Positions 8,758 through 19,147 of a stretch of 20,157 nt of DNA are shown here, piece after piece. The stretch spans positions 1 through 20,157 of the forward strand of contig CAZJDM010000081.1 in NCBI GenBank assembly GCA_964544765.1. The letters run 5' to 3'. How positions within the stretch are numbered: the first letter of the stretch is position 1; each line of letters begins with the position of its first letter. The position numbers were made by a program, and so were the translations under genes. The notes beneath the pieces are model-generated. The model saw only the letters and a list, made by a program, of their open reading frames with translations, was not told the origin of the DNA and did not search any database. This DNA comes from CAZJDM01 sp964544765 (GTDB taxonomy: Bacteria; Bdellovibrionota_B; Oligoflexia; CAYFLR01).

Positions 8758-10353
8758 TTATGGTTTTTCCATCAATAATTTATAATTAATACCGTCTATT
8801 AAAGCTTTCCATGATGCTTCAATAATATTCTCAGATACTCCAACACATCCCCAAATACTATTACCATCTGAATTGCGAATAAGAACTCTTACCTTAGCTT
8901 CTGTGCCAGCATCAGCGTTTATCACTAATACTTTATAATCCAGAAGTTTTACATCAGCCAATTCGGGATAAAACTTAGTTAATGCTTTATGAATGGCATT
9001 ATTAATCGCGTTAACAGGGCCATTACCGTCAGCGGCTACATGCTCAATAATTCCTTCCGATTCGACTTTAATAGTGGCTTCCGATCTGATAGTACCGTCT
9101 CCGACTAATTCTTCGATAACTCTGAAACCAATGAAATTAAAGGGTTCAGTATATAAATTGAGCATTCGATAAGCTAATAGTCGAAATGAAGCTTCGGCCG
9201 CTTCGAATTGATAACCTTCCGTTTCCATCTCTTTGATCTTCTTGAGTAAGGTCAGTACAATAGGATCTTTTCGATCGATATGAGGGATGAATTTTTTCAA
9301 CTTTTCAACTACGGTTGAGCTGCCGGCTTGATCAGATAAAATCAAGGTTCTTTCATTTCCTACTTCACTTGGTGCAATGTGCTCAAAAGATTCTTTTACT
9401 TTAATTACCGCGTTTATGTGAGTGCCACCTTTATGAGAAAAAGCAGCTTCTCCTACGAATGGTTGTCTGTAATTATGATGAATATTAGCTGTGGCGCTGA
9501 TAAATTTGGCGACGGAGGTTATTTTTTTTAAGCTTTCTTTACCAATAGTATCAAACCCTAATTTTAGTTCCAGGTTGGGAATAATGGTGCAAAGGTTCGC
9601 GTTTCCACACCTTTCACCAATTCCGTTAAAGGTACCTTGAACATGATTGGCTCCTAATTTAACACCAATGATAGAGTTAGCGTCACCACATCCTGCGTCG
9701 TTATGAAGGTGTAGACCTAATTTGATGTCGGGCCACTGTTTTCTTACTGTGGTGAATATTTCCTCAAAATCAAAAGGAAGGCAACCACCGTTGGTATCAC
9801 AAAGTACGATTGTATCAGCACCGCCGGAGATAGCGGCTTCGATAGTTTTGATCGCGTATTCAGGGTTGTTTTTATATCCGTCAAAAAAATGTTCAGCGTC
9901 ATATATTACTTCATTAGCGTGTTTTTTAAGAAATCGAATCGAACTTTCAATCATATTTAGGTTTTCTTCTAATGTAGTTTTAAGTACATGAGTCACATGA
10001 AGGTCCCATGATTTCCCAAATATGGTTATCACTTCAGCACCAGTTTGAATTAACATTGTTAATCCAGCGTCAGATTCACAATCGGTGCTGTGCATTCGAG
10101 TTGAGCCAAAAGCGGCTATTTTAGTGTTTTTTAGATTTAATTTTTTTACTTCTTTATAGAATTCAATATCAGTTGTATTAGTAGCGTTGGGCCATCCACC
10201 TTCAATATAGTGGACACCAATTTTATCCAATTTTTGGGCGATTAATAATTTATCTTTGAGAGAATAAGTAACACCAATTCCTTGATTACCATCTCTAAGT
10301 GTTGAGTCATAAATTTCGATCTTATTATTTGTATTACTTGTTGGCGTAATCAT
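8758..10353 (-). CDS. cimA: (R)-citramalate synthase
   Basis: It condenses pyruvate with acetyl-CoA to citramalate, the first step of the threonine-independent route to 2-oxobutyrate and isoleucine. The 531 residues have an N-terminal HMGL-like TIM barrel beginning YDSTLRDGNQG (Arg20 and Asp21 in the catalytic motif), then HYIEGGWPNATNTTD, the long-type citramalate synthase signature. The metal-binding HLHNDAG follows. The C-terminal LeuA-type dimerisation and regulatory domain starts near residue 395 and is probably the site of isoleucine feedback (family knowledge). 2-Isopropylmalate synthase and homocitrate synthase are the alternatives, but the EGGWP motif and its place between ilvD and ilvC favour CimA. 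Its ATG overlaps the ilvD stop by 4 nt (ATGA, 10350-10353), so translation is probably coupled. Confidence 0.9.
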   Translation of the reverse strand: MITPTSNTNNKIEIYDSTLRDGNQGIGVTYSLKDKLLIAQKLDKIGVHYIEGGWPNATNTTDIEFYKEVKKLNLKNTKIAAFGSTRMHSTDCESDAGLTMLIQTGAEVITIFGKSWDLHVTHVLKTTLEENLNMIESSIRFLKKHANEVIYDAEHFFDGYKNNPEYAIKTIEAAISGGADTIVLCDTNGGCLPFDFEEIFTTVRKQWPDIKLGLHLHNDAGCGDANSIIGVKLGANHVQGTFNGIGERCGNANLCTIIPNLELKLGFDTIGKESLKKITSVAKFISATANIHHNYRQPFVGEAAFSHKGGTHINAVIKVKESFEHIAPSEVGNERTLILSDQAGSSTVVEKLKKFIPHIDRKDPIVLTLLKKIKEMETEGYQFEAAEASFRLLAYRMLNLYTEPFNFIGFRVIEELVGDGTIRSEATIKVESEGIIEHVAADGNGPVNAINNAIHKALTKFYPELADVKLLDYKVLVINADAGTEAKVRVLIRNSDGNSIWGCVGVSENIIEASWKALIDGINYKLLMEKP

Positions 10354-12056
10354 AGATTTTTATCCGTAACAGCTCCTTCTGAAGCAGAGGTAACATTCTT
10401 GGCATATTTAGCCAAAACTCCTCTGGTATAATTAATTGGAGGAGGTTGCCATTTCCTTAAACGATCATTAATTTCCTCTTCAGATAGTTCGAGAGTGATT
10501 TCTTGTGTTTTTGCGTCAATAGTTATAGGATCGTCGTTTTGGATAATAGCGATTGGACCGCCTACAAAGGCTTCTGGCGAAACGTGTCCGACAACAAAAC
10601 CATGACTTCCACCGGAGAACCGACCGTCTGTAATTAAGGCAACATCTTGTCCAAGTCCTTTACCCATTACAGCAGAGGTAGGTGACAGCATTTCTCTCAT
10701 TCCAGGCCCGCCTTTAGGGCCTTCATAACGAATAACAATTACATGGTTTTTTTGGACGGTACCGTCCAAAATGGCTTTGAGCGCTTTTTCTTCGGAAGAA
10801 AAGACAATTGCTTTTCCAGAAAATTTAAGACCTTCTTTGCCGGATATTTTAGCAACTGCGCCTTCTGGAGCAAGGTTTCCTTTTAAAATAACTAGATGTC
10901 CCTCCTCTTTAATAGGTTGGTTTAGCGGTCTGATTATATTTTGCGTTTCTGAGTAAGGAGTTACATCTTTTAAATTTTCTTGTAAGGTTTTTCCAGTGAC
11001 GGTAAGACAATCACCATGGAGCAAGTCAGCGTCTAATAGGATTTTCATAAGTTTAGTGATGCCACCTGCATTAACCAAATCGGCCATCAAATAGTTACCG
11101 CTGGGTTTTAAATCTGCTAAGACAGGAACTCGTTTGCCAATTCTGGTAAAATCTTCAAGGGAGAAGGGGATGCCTGCGCAGTGAGCTATAGCTAATAAAT
11201 GTAAAATAGCGTTAGTTGAACCACCTAATGCGGTTACCACGGTAACGGCATTTTCAAAAGCTTTAAAGGTTAATATATCACTGGGACAAATACCTTTTTC
11301 AATTAAGCTTAAGACGGCTTTTCCCGCGTTTTGACAATCCAGTTTTTTATCGTCGGAGGTAGCTATTTGAGCTGAACTGTTTGGGAGACTCATACCTAAT
11401 GCTTCTATAGCACTAGCCATGGTATTAGCGGTGTACATACCTCCACATGAACCGGATCCCGGAATGGCGACTGATTCAATTTTTTCCAATTCTTCGGTAG
11501 ATATTTTTCCTTGGGCGTGGGCTCCAACTGCTTCAAATACTGATACGATATCAACATCTTTTTTATTTTGACATCCATCTTCATGTTCACCGGGTAAGAT
11601 AGTACCACCGTAAACAAAAACAGCGGGTCTGTTTAGTCTGGCCATGGCCATTAAACATCCGGGCATGTTTTTATCACATCCTCCAATGGCTACTAGACCA
11701 TCGAATCCTTGACAACCAACAACTGTTTCAATTGAGTCAGCAATGACTTCTCTGGAAACAAGGGAGTATTTCATACCTTCTGTTCCCATCGATATTCCGT
11801 CAGAAACAGTAATAGTATTAAAAATGACAGCTTTACCTTCTGCTTGATCAGCCCCTTTGGCGGCTTCATCCGCTAAAATATTGATATGAGAATTACAAGG
11901 TGTAACCATGCTCCAGGTAGAGGCTATTCCTATTTGTGATTTTTTAAAGTCGCCTTTTTTAAAGCCAACCGGATATAACATTGCTCTGCTGGGAGCCCGC
12001 TCTAGACCATCAACTACAAGGCTGGAGTGTTTTCGGTGTAGGGATTTTTTTTCCAT
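10350..12056 (-). CDS. ilvD: Dihydroxy-acid dehydratase
   Basis: It dehydrates 2,3-dihydroxy-isovalerate and 2,3-dihydroxy-3-methylvalerate to the 2-oxo acids that are transaminated to valine and isoleucine. At 568 residues it is normal for the family. The three conserved cysteines of the iron-sulfur site are Cys54 (TPCNSH), Cys127 (GGCDKNMPG) and Cys204 (GSCGGMYTAN). Lys129 beside Cys127 is the position carbamylated to bind magnesium in the family. Whether the cluster is 2Fe-2S or 4Fe-4S cannot be told from the motifs alone. Upstream of the ATG at 12056 there is no good Shine-Dalgarno site, and ilvN ends only 33 nt before, so expression probably depends on reinitiation. The 3' end overlaps cimA by 4 nt. 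Confidence 0.97.
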   Translation of the reverse strand: MEKKSLHRKHSSLVVDGLERAPSRAMLYPVGFKKGDFKKSQIGIASTWSMVTPCNSHINILADEAAKGADQAEGKAVIFNTITVSDGISMGTEGMKYSLVSREVIADSIETVVGCQGFDGLVAIGGCDKNMPGCLMAMARLNRPAVFVYGGTILPGEHEDGCQNKKDVDIVSVFEAVGAHAQGKISTEELEKIESVAIPGSGSCGGMYTANTMASAIEALGMSLPNSSAQIATSDDKKLDCQNAGKAVLSLIEKGICPSDILTFKAFENAVTVVTALGGSTNAILHLLAIAHCAGIPFSLEDFTRIGKRVPVLADLKPSGNYLMADLVNAGGITKLMKILLDADLLHGDCLTVTGKTLQENLKDVTPYSETQNIIRPLNQPIKEEGHLVILKGNLAPEGAVAKISGKEGLKFSGKAIVFSSEEKALKAILDGTVQKNHVIVIRYEGPKGGPGMREMLSPTSAVMGKGLGQDVALITDGRFSGGSHGFVVGHVSPEAFVGGPIAIIQNDDPITIDAKTQEITLELSEEEINDRLRKWQPPPINYTRGVLAKYAKNVTSASEGAVTDKNL

Positions 12057-12089
12057 TCGATAATCTTTGTTTTTGGCTTTATAGCTGTT

Positions 12090-12454
12090 TTAACTATTAA
12101 TAGCTTGCGGGCTTTGAGGCACTTCATCTGCATTGATAAAATTAAGCGCTTCAGATTTTTCCATAGTATTTTTGGGATTCTTAATAACTTGTATTATGTC
12201 AATTAATTTACCGAGTTGTTTTAGGATTTGTTTTAATCCTTGTTGATTGCCTTCAGTAGTGAGAGTTAGCCATGAAAAGTCACCATCACGGGTAGGAAAA
12301 CAGACTACCGAATTAATATTATATCCTCGTCTGGAGAAAATCATAGAGATTCTGCTCAATACCCCGGGTTTATTGGACGTTAAAATACTGATTGTGTGTA
12401 GGTTGGGGTTTTGAGTTGAGTATTCCTGTTCTAGTTTTTTTAGGATGTGATTCA

Positions 12455-12455
<1 letters not shown>
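12090..12455 (-). CDS. ilvN: Acetolactate synthase small (regulatory) subunit, short form
   Basis: The regulatory partner of IlvB; in the family it raises activity and confers valine feedback inhibition. An ACT domain covers about residues 19-95, with SNKPGVLSRI and RRGYNINSV typical of ALS small subunits. The protein has 121 residues against about 160 for the IlvH type. The tail after residue 90 shows no resemblance to the usual second (ALS_ss_C) domain, so it is closer in architecture to the short E. coli IlvN. The ATG overlaps the ilvB stop by one base (TAATG at 12455), a classic coupled junction for subunits made in fixed proportion. Confidence 0.92.
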
Positions 12456-14173
<1,718 letters not shown>

Positions 14174-14227
14174 ATAACCAACTCTTAGTGAAAAAATTTA
14201 TAAATGCTAAGTAGGTGTTTTTTAAGT

Positions 14228-14249
14228 AGTTTAAATATATAATTAAACT
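14228..14249. promoter_or_regulatory. Palindrome at the predicted ilv start point, possible operator
   Basis: AGTTTAA and TTAAACT form a perfect 7-bp inverted repeat with an 8-nt spacer. It lies immediately downstream of the predicted ilv -10 box, covering the expected transcription start, a usual position for a repressor site. No regulator gene adjoins it. The region is very AT-rich, so a chance palindrome is possible. Confidence 0.3.
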
Positions 14250-14251
14250 TG

Positions 14252-14279
14252 AGCATATTTATCATAACAAAAGTATCAA
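14252..14279 (-). promoter_or_regulatory. Predicted sigma-70-type promoter of the ilv operon
   Basis: On the minus strand TTGATA (14274-14279) and TATGCT (14252-14257) are separated by 16 nt. They match the -35 consensus at 5 of 6 positions and the -10 at 4 of 6. Transcription would start near 14245, about 70 nt before the ilvB ATG. Confidence 0.4.
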
Positions 14280-14307
14280 TACATAATAATACAAAAAGAT
14301 GCAAGAT

Positions 14308-14313
14308 TATAAT
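14308..14313 (+). promoter_or_regulatory. Consensus -10 box upstream of the Snf2 gene
   Basis: A perfect TATAAT. No good -35 lies 16-18 nt upstream. If it is used, transcription begins near 14320, which would leave the TTG at 14325 almost without a leader and favour one of the in-frame ATGs at 14361 or 14403 as the real start. Confidence 0.35.
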
Positions 14314-14324
14314 GTAGGAAGAGA

Positions 14325-17300
14325 TTGTTAAAAAAGAAAAACATTGAAATCACATCAATAATGTTCTACTATAGCCAGTCCAAGTTGGTAAGGGCTCGCT
14401 TTATGACATTAACCGTAAGATGTAACCACGCTTTTGATCAAATTATAAAATTAAGAGGAAATATATATTATGATCAAAAGAAAGTCTTAATCTTAAAAGA
14501 TAGAACAGACTATTTAAGTGCTAGGATCAATGGAACTGCCAAGTATGAGGTTGAATTATCTAATAAAGGTAATCAAATACTTCTGTCTTTTTGCTCATGT
14601 CCTTATTATGTAGTCTCAAAAGAGTTTTGTAAGCATATTTGGGCCACTTTAATAGCCGTTGATAAGGGGTATTATAAGTTTTCAATACCGGGTACCAATG
14701 ATATTCGTCTCGATCATACCTATAATTCTTTAGAGGAAGCCGGTGAAAGTGCCAATAATCCAGATGAAAATAGCCTAAGTAAATCAATAAATAATACTAT
14801 AAGTAGTACAATAAGTAAGACTGGGAAATATCATGAATTAGATTTTGATAAAGATAATAATAATAGTAGTAATAGTAATAATGGTAATATAATGATCAAG
14901 AAGAAAAAGAAAAGTGAGAATAATATTAATGATATAGACGTTTTAAATGATAATCTTGCTTTCCCTTCTCAAAAAGGAAAAAAAGAAATAACAAGAAAAT
15001 GGGAAGCTCAACTAAATAAAATTCAAAAAGAAGTTACCTTTGTTAACGATCAACTGGGTCGGTCTAATTCTTCTTCATTAATTACAAATGAAAACCGAGA
15101 AATCCGTTATTACCTGAATCTATACAAAAGTACTTATAGTCTGGATATAACCATTGATATATACCAAAAAGAGAGGCTCAAAAGCGGTAAGTGGGGAAAG
15201 TTAAAAACATTTCATTTAAACATGAGGGCCTTAAAAAATCTGTTGCAACATTCGGATTATGATTTGTTATCTTTATTGATAACTAATCATTTAGGAGAAA
15301 GATCGTACTACGCTGGTAGTGGTAACAGATACAATAATTTCGATTATTATAGTTTTAATCAGAAAAATAATAGTTTTACCATTTCACCTGATTTATATAC
15401 TTTTATTTTACCCAAGCTTTGTGCGACTGGAAGGTTTGGTTTAATTCAAGAGAATGATCCAAAAGAACAGGCGCCAAGCTTACTTTGGGACGGAGAGAAT
15501 CCTTATCAGTTTAAATTAAAGATAAATAAAAATGAAACAAACAATGTCTGGCAAATCGATGGAATTCTTTATCGTTATTGTCATAATAAAAATAATGAAA
15601 TTGAAGAAGTTAACATTACGGATCCATTTGATATATTAAATGATGGATTAATTGTTTTTAATGATAGATTATCTTTGTTGAATGAGGGGTATAGAGCCTC
15701 TACCTGGATAACTGAATTTAAACATGAGGGTTCTCTAGAAATCCCCTTTTCAGATCAAGAAATGATGGTCTCCAAGTTACTTTCTCTACCTAATTTACCA
15801 AGTATTGAGTTACCTGCGGAACTAAACTGGGAACAATTGATGATTGATCCTATTCCTCATTTATTTATTAATAATTTTTCATCCGGTCGTACTATTAGTT
15901 CTCAATTGGTGGGTAATATTTCCTTTGAATATCGAGGACAGTTAATCAAGTACTCTGATTCTAAGCGATTTTTGTTAGAAAAAGAAGAAAGAAGAATCCT
16001 TGATAGAAATCAGGATTTTGAGCAAAAAGCCTTTAAGAAATTAATCGATAGTTTAAATAATTGCGCCAATTTAGCCAATAGATCTTTGATTGATGTGAAT
16101 TCTTTAGAATTGGATAAAAAATCCCCTGAAAAAGTTTCCGACGTAATTGACGTAATTATTGATAAGAGACAACTTTCCCATGTGGTCTCAGCGTTAAGTA
16201 CCCAAGGTTGGATTATTAAGGCTAACGGTAAGATAGTAAGATCGGCTGGTAATTTTAAACTGTCAGTTAAGTCAGGAATCGACTGGTTTGATCTTTCCAT
16301 TCAGGCTTCTTACAATAATTTATTAGTTGATCATTCGGGATTACTATCAGCTATGCAAGCAAATCAACAGTTCATTACTCTTGATGATGGTACATTGGGT
16401 GTTTTACCGGAAGAGTGGTTAAAGAAATTTGCTCCTGTTATGAAGATAGGTGTGGATAACGGAACTGATATTCGTTATTCTCGTTCCCAGGCTGTTTTAC
16501 TTGACGCTTTACTTGAAACTCAACCTGAGGTGGAAACTGATAAGGTCTTTTCTCAATTTCAGTCTCAATTGAAATCTTTTGAGGGAATTAGACCCCAACA
16601 AGAACCACCTAGTTTTCAGGGAACTTTAAGGCCTTATCAACGAGAAGGATTGGGTTGGTTAAACTTCCTCAAGGATTTTGGTATTGGAGGATGTTTGGCT
16701 GATGATATGGGACTAGGAAAGACCATTCAGGTTCTAGCTCTACTTAGTGAAAAATACATCGATAACCCTGATAATAAATACATAAATAATCTTGACTGCC
16801 AGTGTGTTGAGCAGGGTGTGCATAGTGAGGAAAATACAGTTCCTCCTTCTTTGATTGTAGTTCCAAAAAGTCTGGTTCAAAATTGGATTCAGGAAACTAC
16901 ACGGTTTGCCAAAAGTTTAAAATGTCTTGAATACGCTGGTAACAGGCGCAGAAAGTTAATAAAAGACATTAAGAAATATAACATAGTTATTACAACTTAT
17001 AATATACTTCGTCGTGATATTGATCAATTACGAGAGGTCTCGTTTTACTATGCTATCTTAGATGAAGCTCAAGCCATCAAAAATGCTAATTCTCAAGTGG
17101 CCAAGGCATCTAGATTAATTACGGCTAATCATAGGTTAGCTCTAACTGGAACTCCTATTGAAAATAATTTAAATGAATTATGGTCCTTGTTTGAATTTCT
17201 AAATCCAGGGTTTCTAAGCGGTTCGCCGATATCTAAATATGCAAATTTGGTTGATTATGATCTTGAGAAAAATTCTTTAGATTTTTTAACCAGGGCCCTT

Positions 17301-18074
17301 AAACCCTTTATTTTACGTAGGACTAAAGAGAAGGTGCTGTCTGATCTTCCTCCTAAAACTACCTTGACTTTATATTGTGACTTAGATGAAAAACAAAGAA
17401 AGTATTATACGGAATTAAAAAATTATTACCAAAGCGTCTTAGCAACCAAGATTGATAATATTGGATTGAATAAATCAAAGATTGTGATCTTAGAAGCTTT
17501 ATTGCGTTTGCGGCAAGCCGCTTGTCATCCTGGTTTGGTAGATAGATCCAAAATAGAGATGAATAGTGGCAAAATGGAAGTTTTGTTGGGACAAATATTG
17601 GAAATTATTAATTCTGGTCATAAGGCTCTTATCTTTTCTCAATTTACGAGTATGTTAAGTATTGTACGGAATATTCTGGATGAGAAAGAAATCCTTTATG
17701 AATACTTGGACGGTAAAACCTCCGATCGTCAGGCCAGAGTGGATCGCTTTCAATCGGACCCAGCATGTCCCTTATTTTTAATTAGCATTAAAGCTGGGGG
17801 ATTGGGACTCAATTTAACTGCGGCGGATTATTGTTTTATTTTAGATCCCTGGTGGAATCCAGCGGTTGAGTCTCAAGCTATTGATCGAGCTCATCGTATT
17901 GGGCAAACAAAAAAAGTTTTTGCCTATAGACTTATTGCTAAAGATACCGTTGAGGAAAAAATTCTAAAATTACAGGAAAAAAAGCAAAAGCTAGCCGATT
18001 CTATAATCTCATCAAATTCAGGCAATATAATGAAAGAAATGTCTAAGGAAGATTTACAACTCTTATTATCGTGA
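14325..18074 (+). CDS. Large Snf2-family ATPase with SWIM zinc finger
   Basis: Up to 1249 residues (numbered from the TTG at 14325). The SWIM zinc finger has Cys90, Cys92, Cys102 and His104 (C-x-C-x9-C-x-H). An Asn/Ser/Lys-rich linker follows at about 175-200, then a long region typical of bacterial Snf2-associated domains, ending with a segment containing SAGNFKLSVKSGIDWFDL. The Snf2 motor comes next: DDMGLGKT with the Walker A lysine near 799, DEAQ near 913, LTGTPIENN, and helicase C with AGGLGLNLT and AIDRAHRIGQ near 1184. Such proteins translocate on double-stranded DNA and remodel protein-DNA complexes; most lack helicase activity. The start is uncertain. TTG 14325 has AGGAAGAG close upstream, but ATG 14403 has AAGGG (14390-14394) at 8 nt spacing and begins exactly where the conserved part begins. 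An insert near residues 808-835 separates Walker A from the next motif. No methylase or nuclease gene adjoins it, so a defence role is not indicated. Confidence 0.93.
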   Translation: MLKKKNIEITSIMFYYSQSKLVRARFMTLTVRCNHAFDQIIKLRGNIYYDQKKVLILKDRTDYLSARINGTAKYEVELSNKGNQILLSFCSCPYYVVSKEFCKHIWATLIAVDKGYYKFSIPGTNDIRLDHTYNSLEEAGESANNPDENSLSKSINNTISSTISKTGKYHELDFDKDNNNSSNSNNGNIMIKKKKKSENNINDIDVLNDNLAFPSQKGKKEITRKWEAQLNKIQKEVTFVNDQLGRSNSSSLITNENREIRYYLNLYKSTYSLDITIDIYQKERLKSGKWGKLKTFHLNMRALKNLLQHSDYDLLSLLITNHLGERSYYAGSGNRYNNFDYYSFNQKNNSFTISPDLYTFILPKLCATGRFGLIQENDPKEQAPSLLWDGENPYQFKLKINKNETNNVWQIDGILYRYCHNKNNEIEEVNITDPFDILNDGLIVFNDRLSLLNEGYRASTWITEFKHEGSLEIPFSDQEMMVSKLLSLPNLPSIELPAELNWEQLMIDPIPHLFINNFSSGRTISSQLVGNISFEYRGQLIKYSDSKRFLLEKEERRILDRNQDFEQKAFKKLIDSLNNCANLANRSLIDVNSLELDKKSPEKVSDVIDVIIDKRQLSHVVSALSTQGWIIKANGKIVRSAGNFKLSVKSGIDWFDLSIQASYNNLLVDHSGLLSAMQANQQFITLDDGTLGVLPEEWLKKFAPVMKIGVDNGTDIRYSRSQAVLLDALLETQPEVETDKVFSQFQSQLKSFEGIRPQQEPPSFQGTLRPYQREGLGWLNFLKDFGIGGCLADDMGLGKTIQVLALLSEKYIDNPDNKYINNLDCQCVEQGVHSEENTVPPSLIVVPKSLVQNWIQETTRFAKSLKCLEYAGNRRRKLIKDIKKYNIVITTYNILRRDIDQLREVSFYYAILDEAQAIKNANSQVAKASRLITANHRLALTGTPIENNLNELWSLFEFLNPGFLSGSPISKYANLVDYDLEKNSLDFLTRALKPFILRRTKEKVLSDLPPKTTLTLYCDLDEKQRKYYTELKNYYQSVLATKIDNIGLNKSKIVILEALLRLRQAACHPGLVDRSKIEMNSGKMEVLLGQILEIINSGHKALIFSQFTSMLSIVRNILDEKEILYEYLDGKTSDRQARVDRFQSDPACPLFLISIKAGGLGLNLTAADYCFILDPWWNPAVESQAIDRAHRIGQTKKVFAYRLIAKDTVEEKILKLQEKKQKLADSIISSNSGNIMKEMSKEDLQLLLS
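14853..14888 (+). repeat. Trinucleotide (AAT/AGT) repeat inside the Snf2 gene
   Basis: Twelve codons of the pattern GAT, AAT, AGT and GGT encode an Asn/Ser run starting at residue 177, between the SWIM finger and the next domain. A run of Lys codons follows about 15 nt later. Length changes here would stay in frame and only alter a flexible linker. Confidence 0.7.
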
Positions 18075-18080
18075 TAAAAG

Positions 18081-18113
18081 TTTTACCGATAGTGTGTTAT
18101 TGTATCCGGAAAA
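18081..18113. terminator. Imperfect hairpin between two convergent genes
   Basis: TTTTACCGATA can pair with TATCCGGAAAA, leaving one bulged base on each arm and an 11-nt loop. It sits in the 50-bp gap between the 3' ends of the Snf2 gene and the secreted-protein gene, where a bidirectional terminator would be expected. The bulges make it uncertain. Confidence 0.3.
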
Positions 18114-18124
18114 TAATTGATAAC

Positions 18125-18895
18125 TTAATTGTTTCTGTTCTTAGCTAACTGTCGTAATTTTATTTCACTTGTTAGGTAGGTTATCCATTCTTCAGTCATG
18201 TACATGATGTTATATCCAAAATTCGTGGTGGGCGTCTGTTTAGTTTTATTGGAACTATTGGCATTGATTATTTGCATATGTATTTTATGAGAACCGATTA
18301 CAACTGTAACAGACGCCTTTTGACGAAGAGTATAGCTGTCGTTTATTTTTTTTAAGATTAGGGACTCATCTTTTATTTCACCACTGTCCTTTATACTGGT
18401 ACGTTTAAGCGGCAATCCGAAATTGTTATTCATGAAGCGAGTTAGTTTTTTACCATTGCTTTCATCGCGAAAAGAAAAAAAATGAATTTTATTTTGAAGA
18501 CAAGCTATAGTCTGCGTTAACTGTCCCTCAATGATAAAATAACGAAAACAGATTTTGCTTTTTAAACAAATTTGATCTTCTTGATAATTATGAAAAGTAG
18601 AAATTTTAATTTTGCTGGGTCTGAATCCTGCAGGAGATATAAAATCTTCTTCGGCCAAGGCAAGAGGATCTTTTGCTTTGGTAAAAAATTCAATTATTTT
18701 AGAAGCCATCATTAATTTAGCATTTTTAACTTCCCTAATTTTATCGGTTTTAAATAAAAATTTTAGATCCTTTAAATTACAAGAATGGTTTAAAACTTTA
18801 GAGGCCCAATATATAGCATAACTATGGGAAGAATGCGATAGTGTGATGATTATAATTAGTGCTTTTATGAGGATGTTTATTGATCGAAAATACAT
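18125..18895 (-). CDS. Secreted protein of unknown function
   Basis: I do not recognise this 256-residue protein. It starts with two basic residues, a hydrophobic stretch (ALIIIITL) and a plausible signal peptidase site after SHSYA at residue 27, so export from the cytoplasm is likely. The mature part is basic, with no membrane segment and no repeat. It has four cysteines (39, 110, 116, 132), an even number compatible with two disulfide bonds. The middle part reads as alternating hydrophobic segments (CFRYFIIEGQLTQTIACL, KIHFFSFRDE), suggesting a beta-rich domain, and a predicted amphipathic C-terminus ends in KNRNN. The upstream Shine-Dalgarno site is poor. It converges with the Snf2 gene and diverges from the PPC protein gene across 252 bp; no operon partner is visible. 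The signal peptide and the long open frame support a real gene. Confidence 0.7.
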   Translation of the reverse strand: MYFRSINILIKALIIIITLSHSSHSYAIYWASKVLNHSCNLKDLKFLFKTDKIREVKNAKLMMASKIIEFFTKAKDPLALAEEDFISPAGFRPSKIKISTFHNYQEDQICLKSKICFRYFIIEGQLTQTIACLQNKIHFFSFRDESNGKKLTRFMNNNFGLPLKRTSIKDSGEIKDESLILKKINDSYTLRQKASVTVVIGSHKIHMQIINANSSNKTKQTPTTNFGYNIMYMTEEWITYLTSEIKLRQLAKNRNN

Positions 18896-19028
18896 TAGTA
18901 TATTAATTCATTATCTTAATCTTAGTCATGAAAGATCAATTTCAAATTGTTATTCATTATATCATAATAAAAACCAATTATAATCAATATTAATTTTTGA
19001 ATATGTTATTAATCTTTATAAAAATTTA

Positions 19029-19057
19029 TTGACATAACTAATGGTGGATGCTAGGAA
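19029..19057 (+). promoter_or_regulatory. Predicted promoter of the PPC-domain protein gene
   Basis: A perfect TTGACA (19029-19034) is followed after 17 nt by TAGGAA (19052-19057), a weak -10. The spacing is ideal. Transcription would begin near 19064, giving an AT-rich leader of about 85 nt. The rest of the 252-bp gap (18896-19147) is AT-rich with no other element I can support. Confidence 0.4.
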
Positions 19058-19137
19058 AGCTGTGACAAGAATCATAAAGTTGGTAAATAATTATTTTTAA
19101 AAAAGAGTTTTAAAAAGTTATTTAAATTAACGAATTT

Positions 19138-19142
19138 GGAGG
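19138..19142 (+). promoter_or_regulatory. Ribosome binding site of the PPC-domain protein gene
   Basis: A GGAGG core lies 5 nt before the ATG at 19148. It is near-consensus and directly fixes this start, which also opens a typical signal peptide. Confidence 0.75.
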
Positions 19143-19147
19143 TTACT

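Noticed and set aside
14325..18074. Snf2 ATPase as part of a DISARM-like or other defence island
   Set aside because: The neighbours are amino-acid biosynthesis genes and a secreted protein; no methyltransferase, nuclease, phospholipase-D-like or integrase gene is present, and SWIM-Snf2 proteins occur widely outside defence loci.
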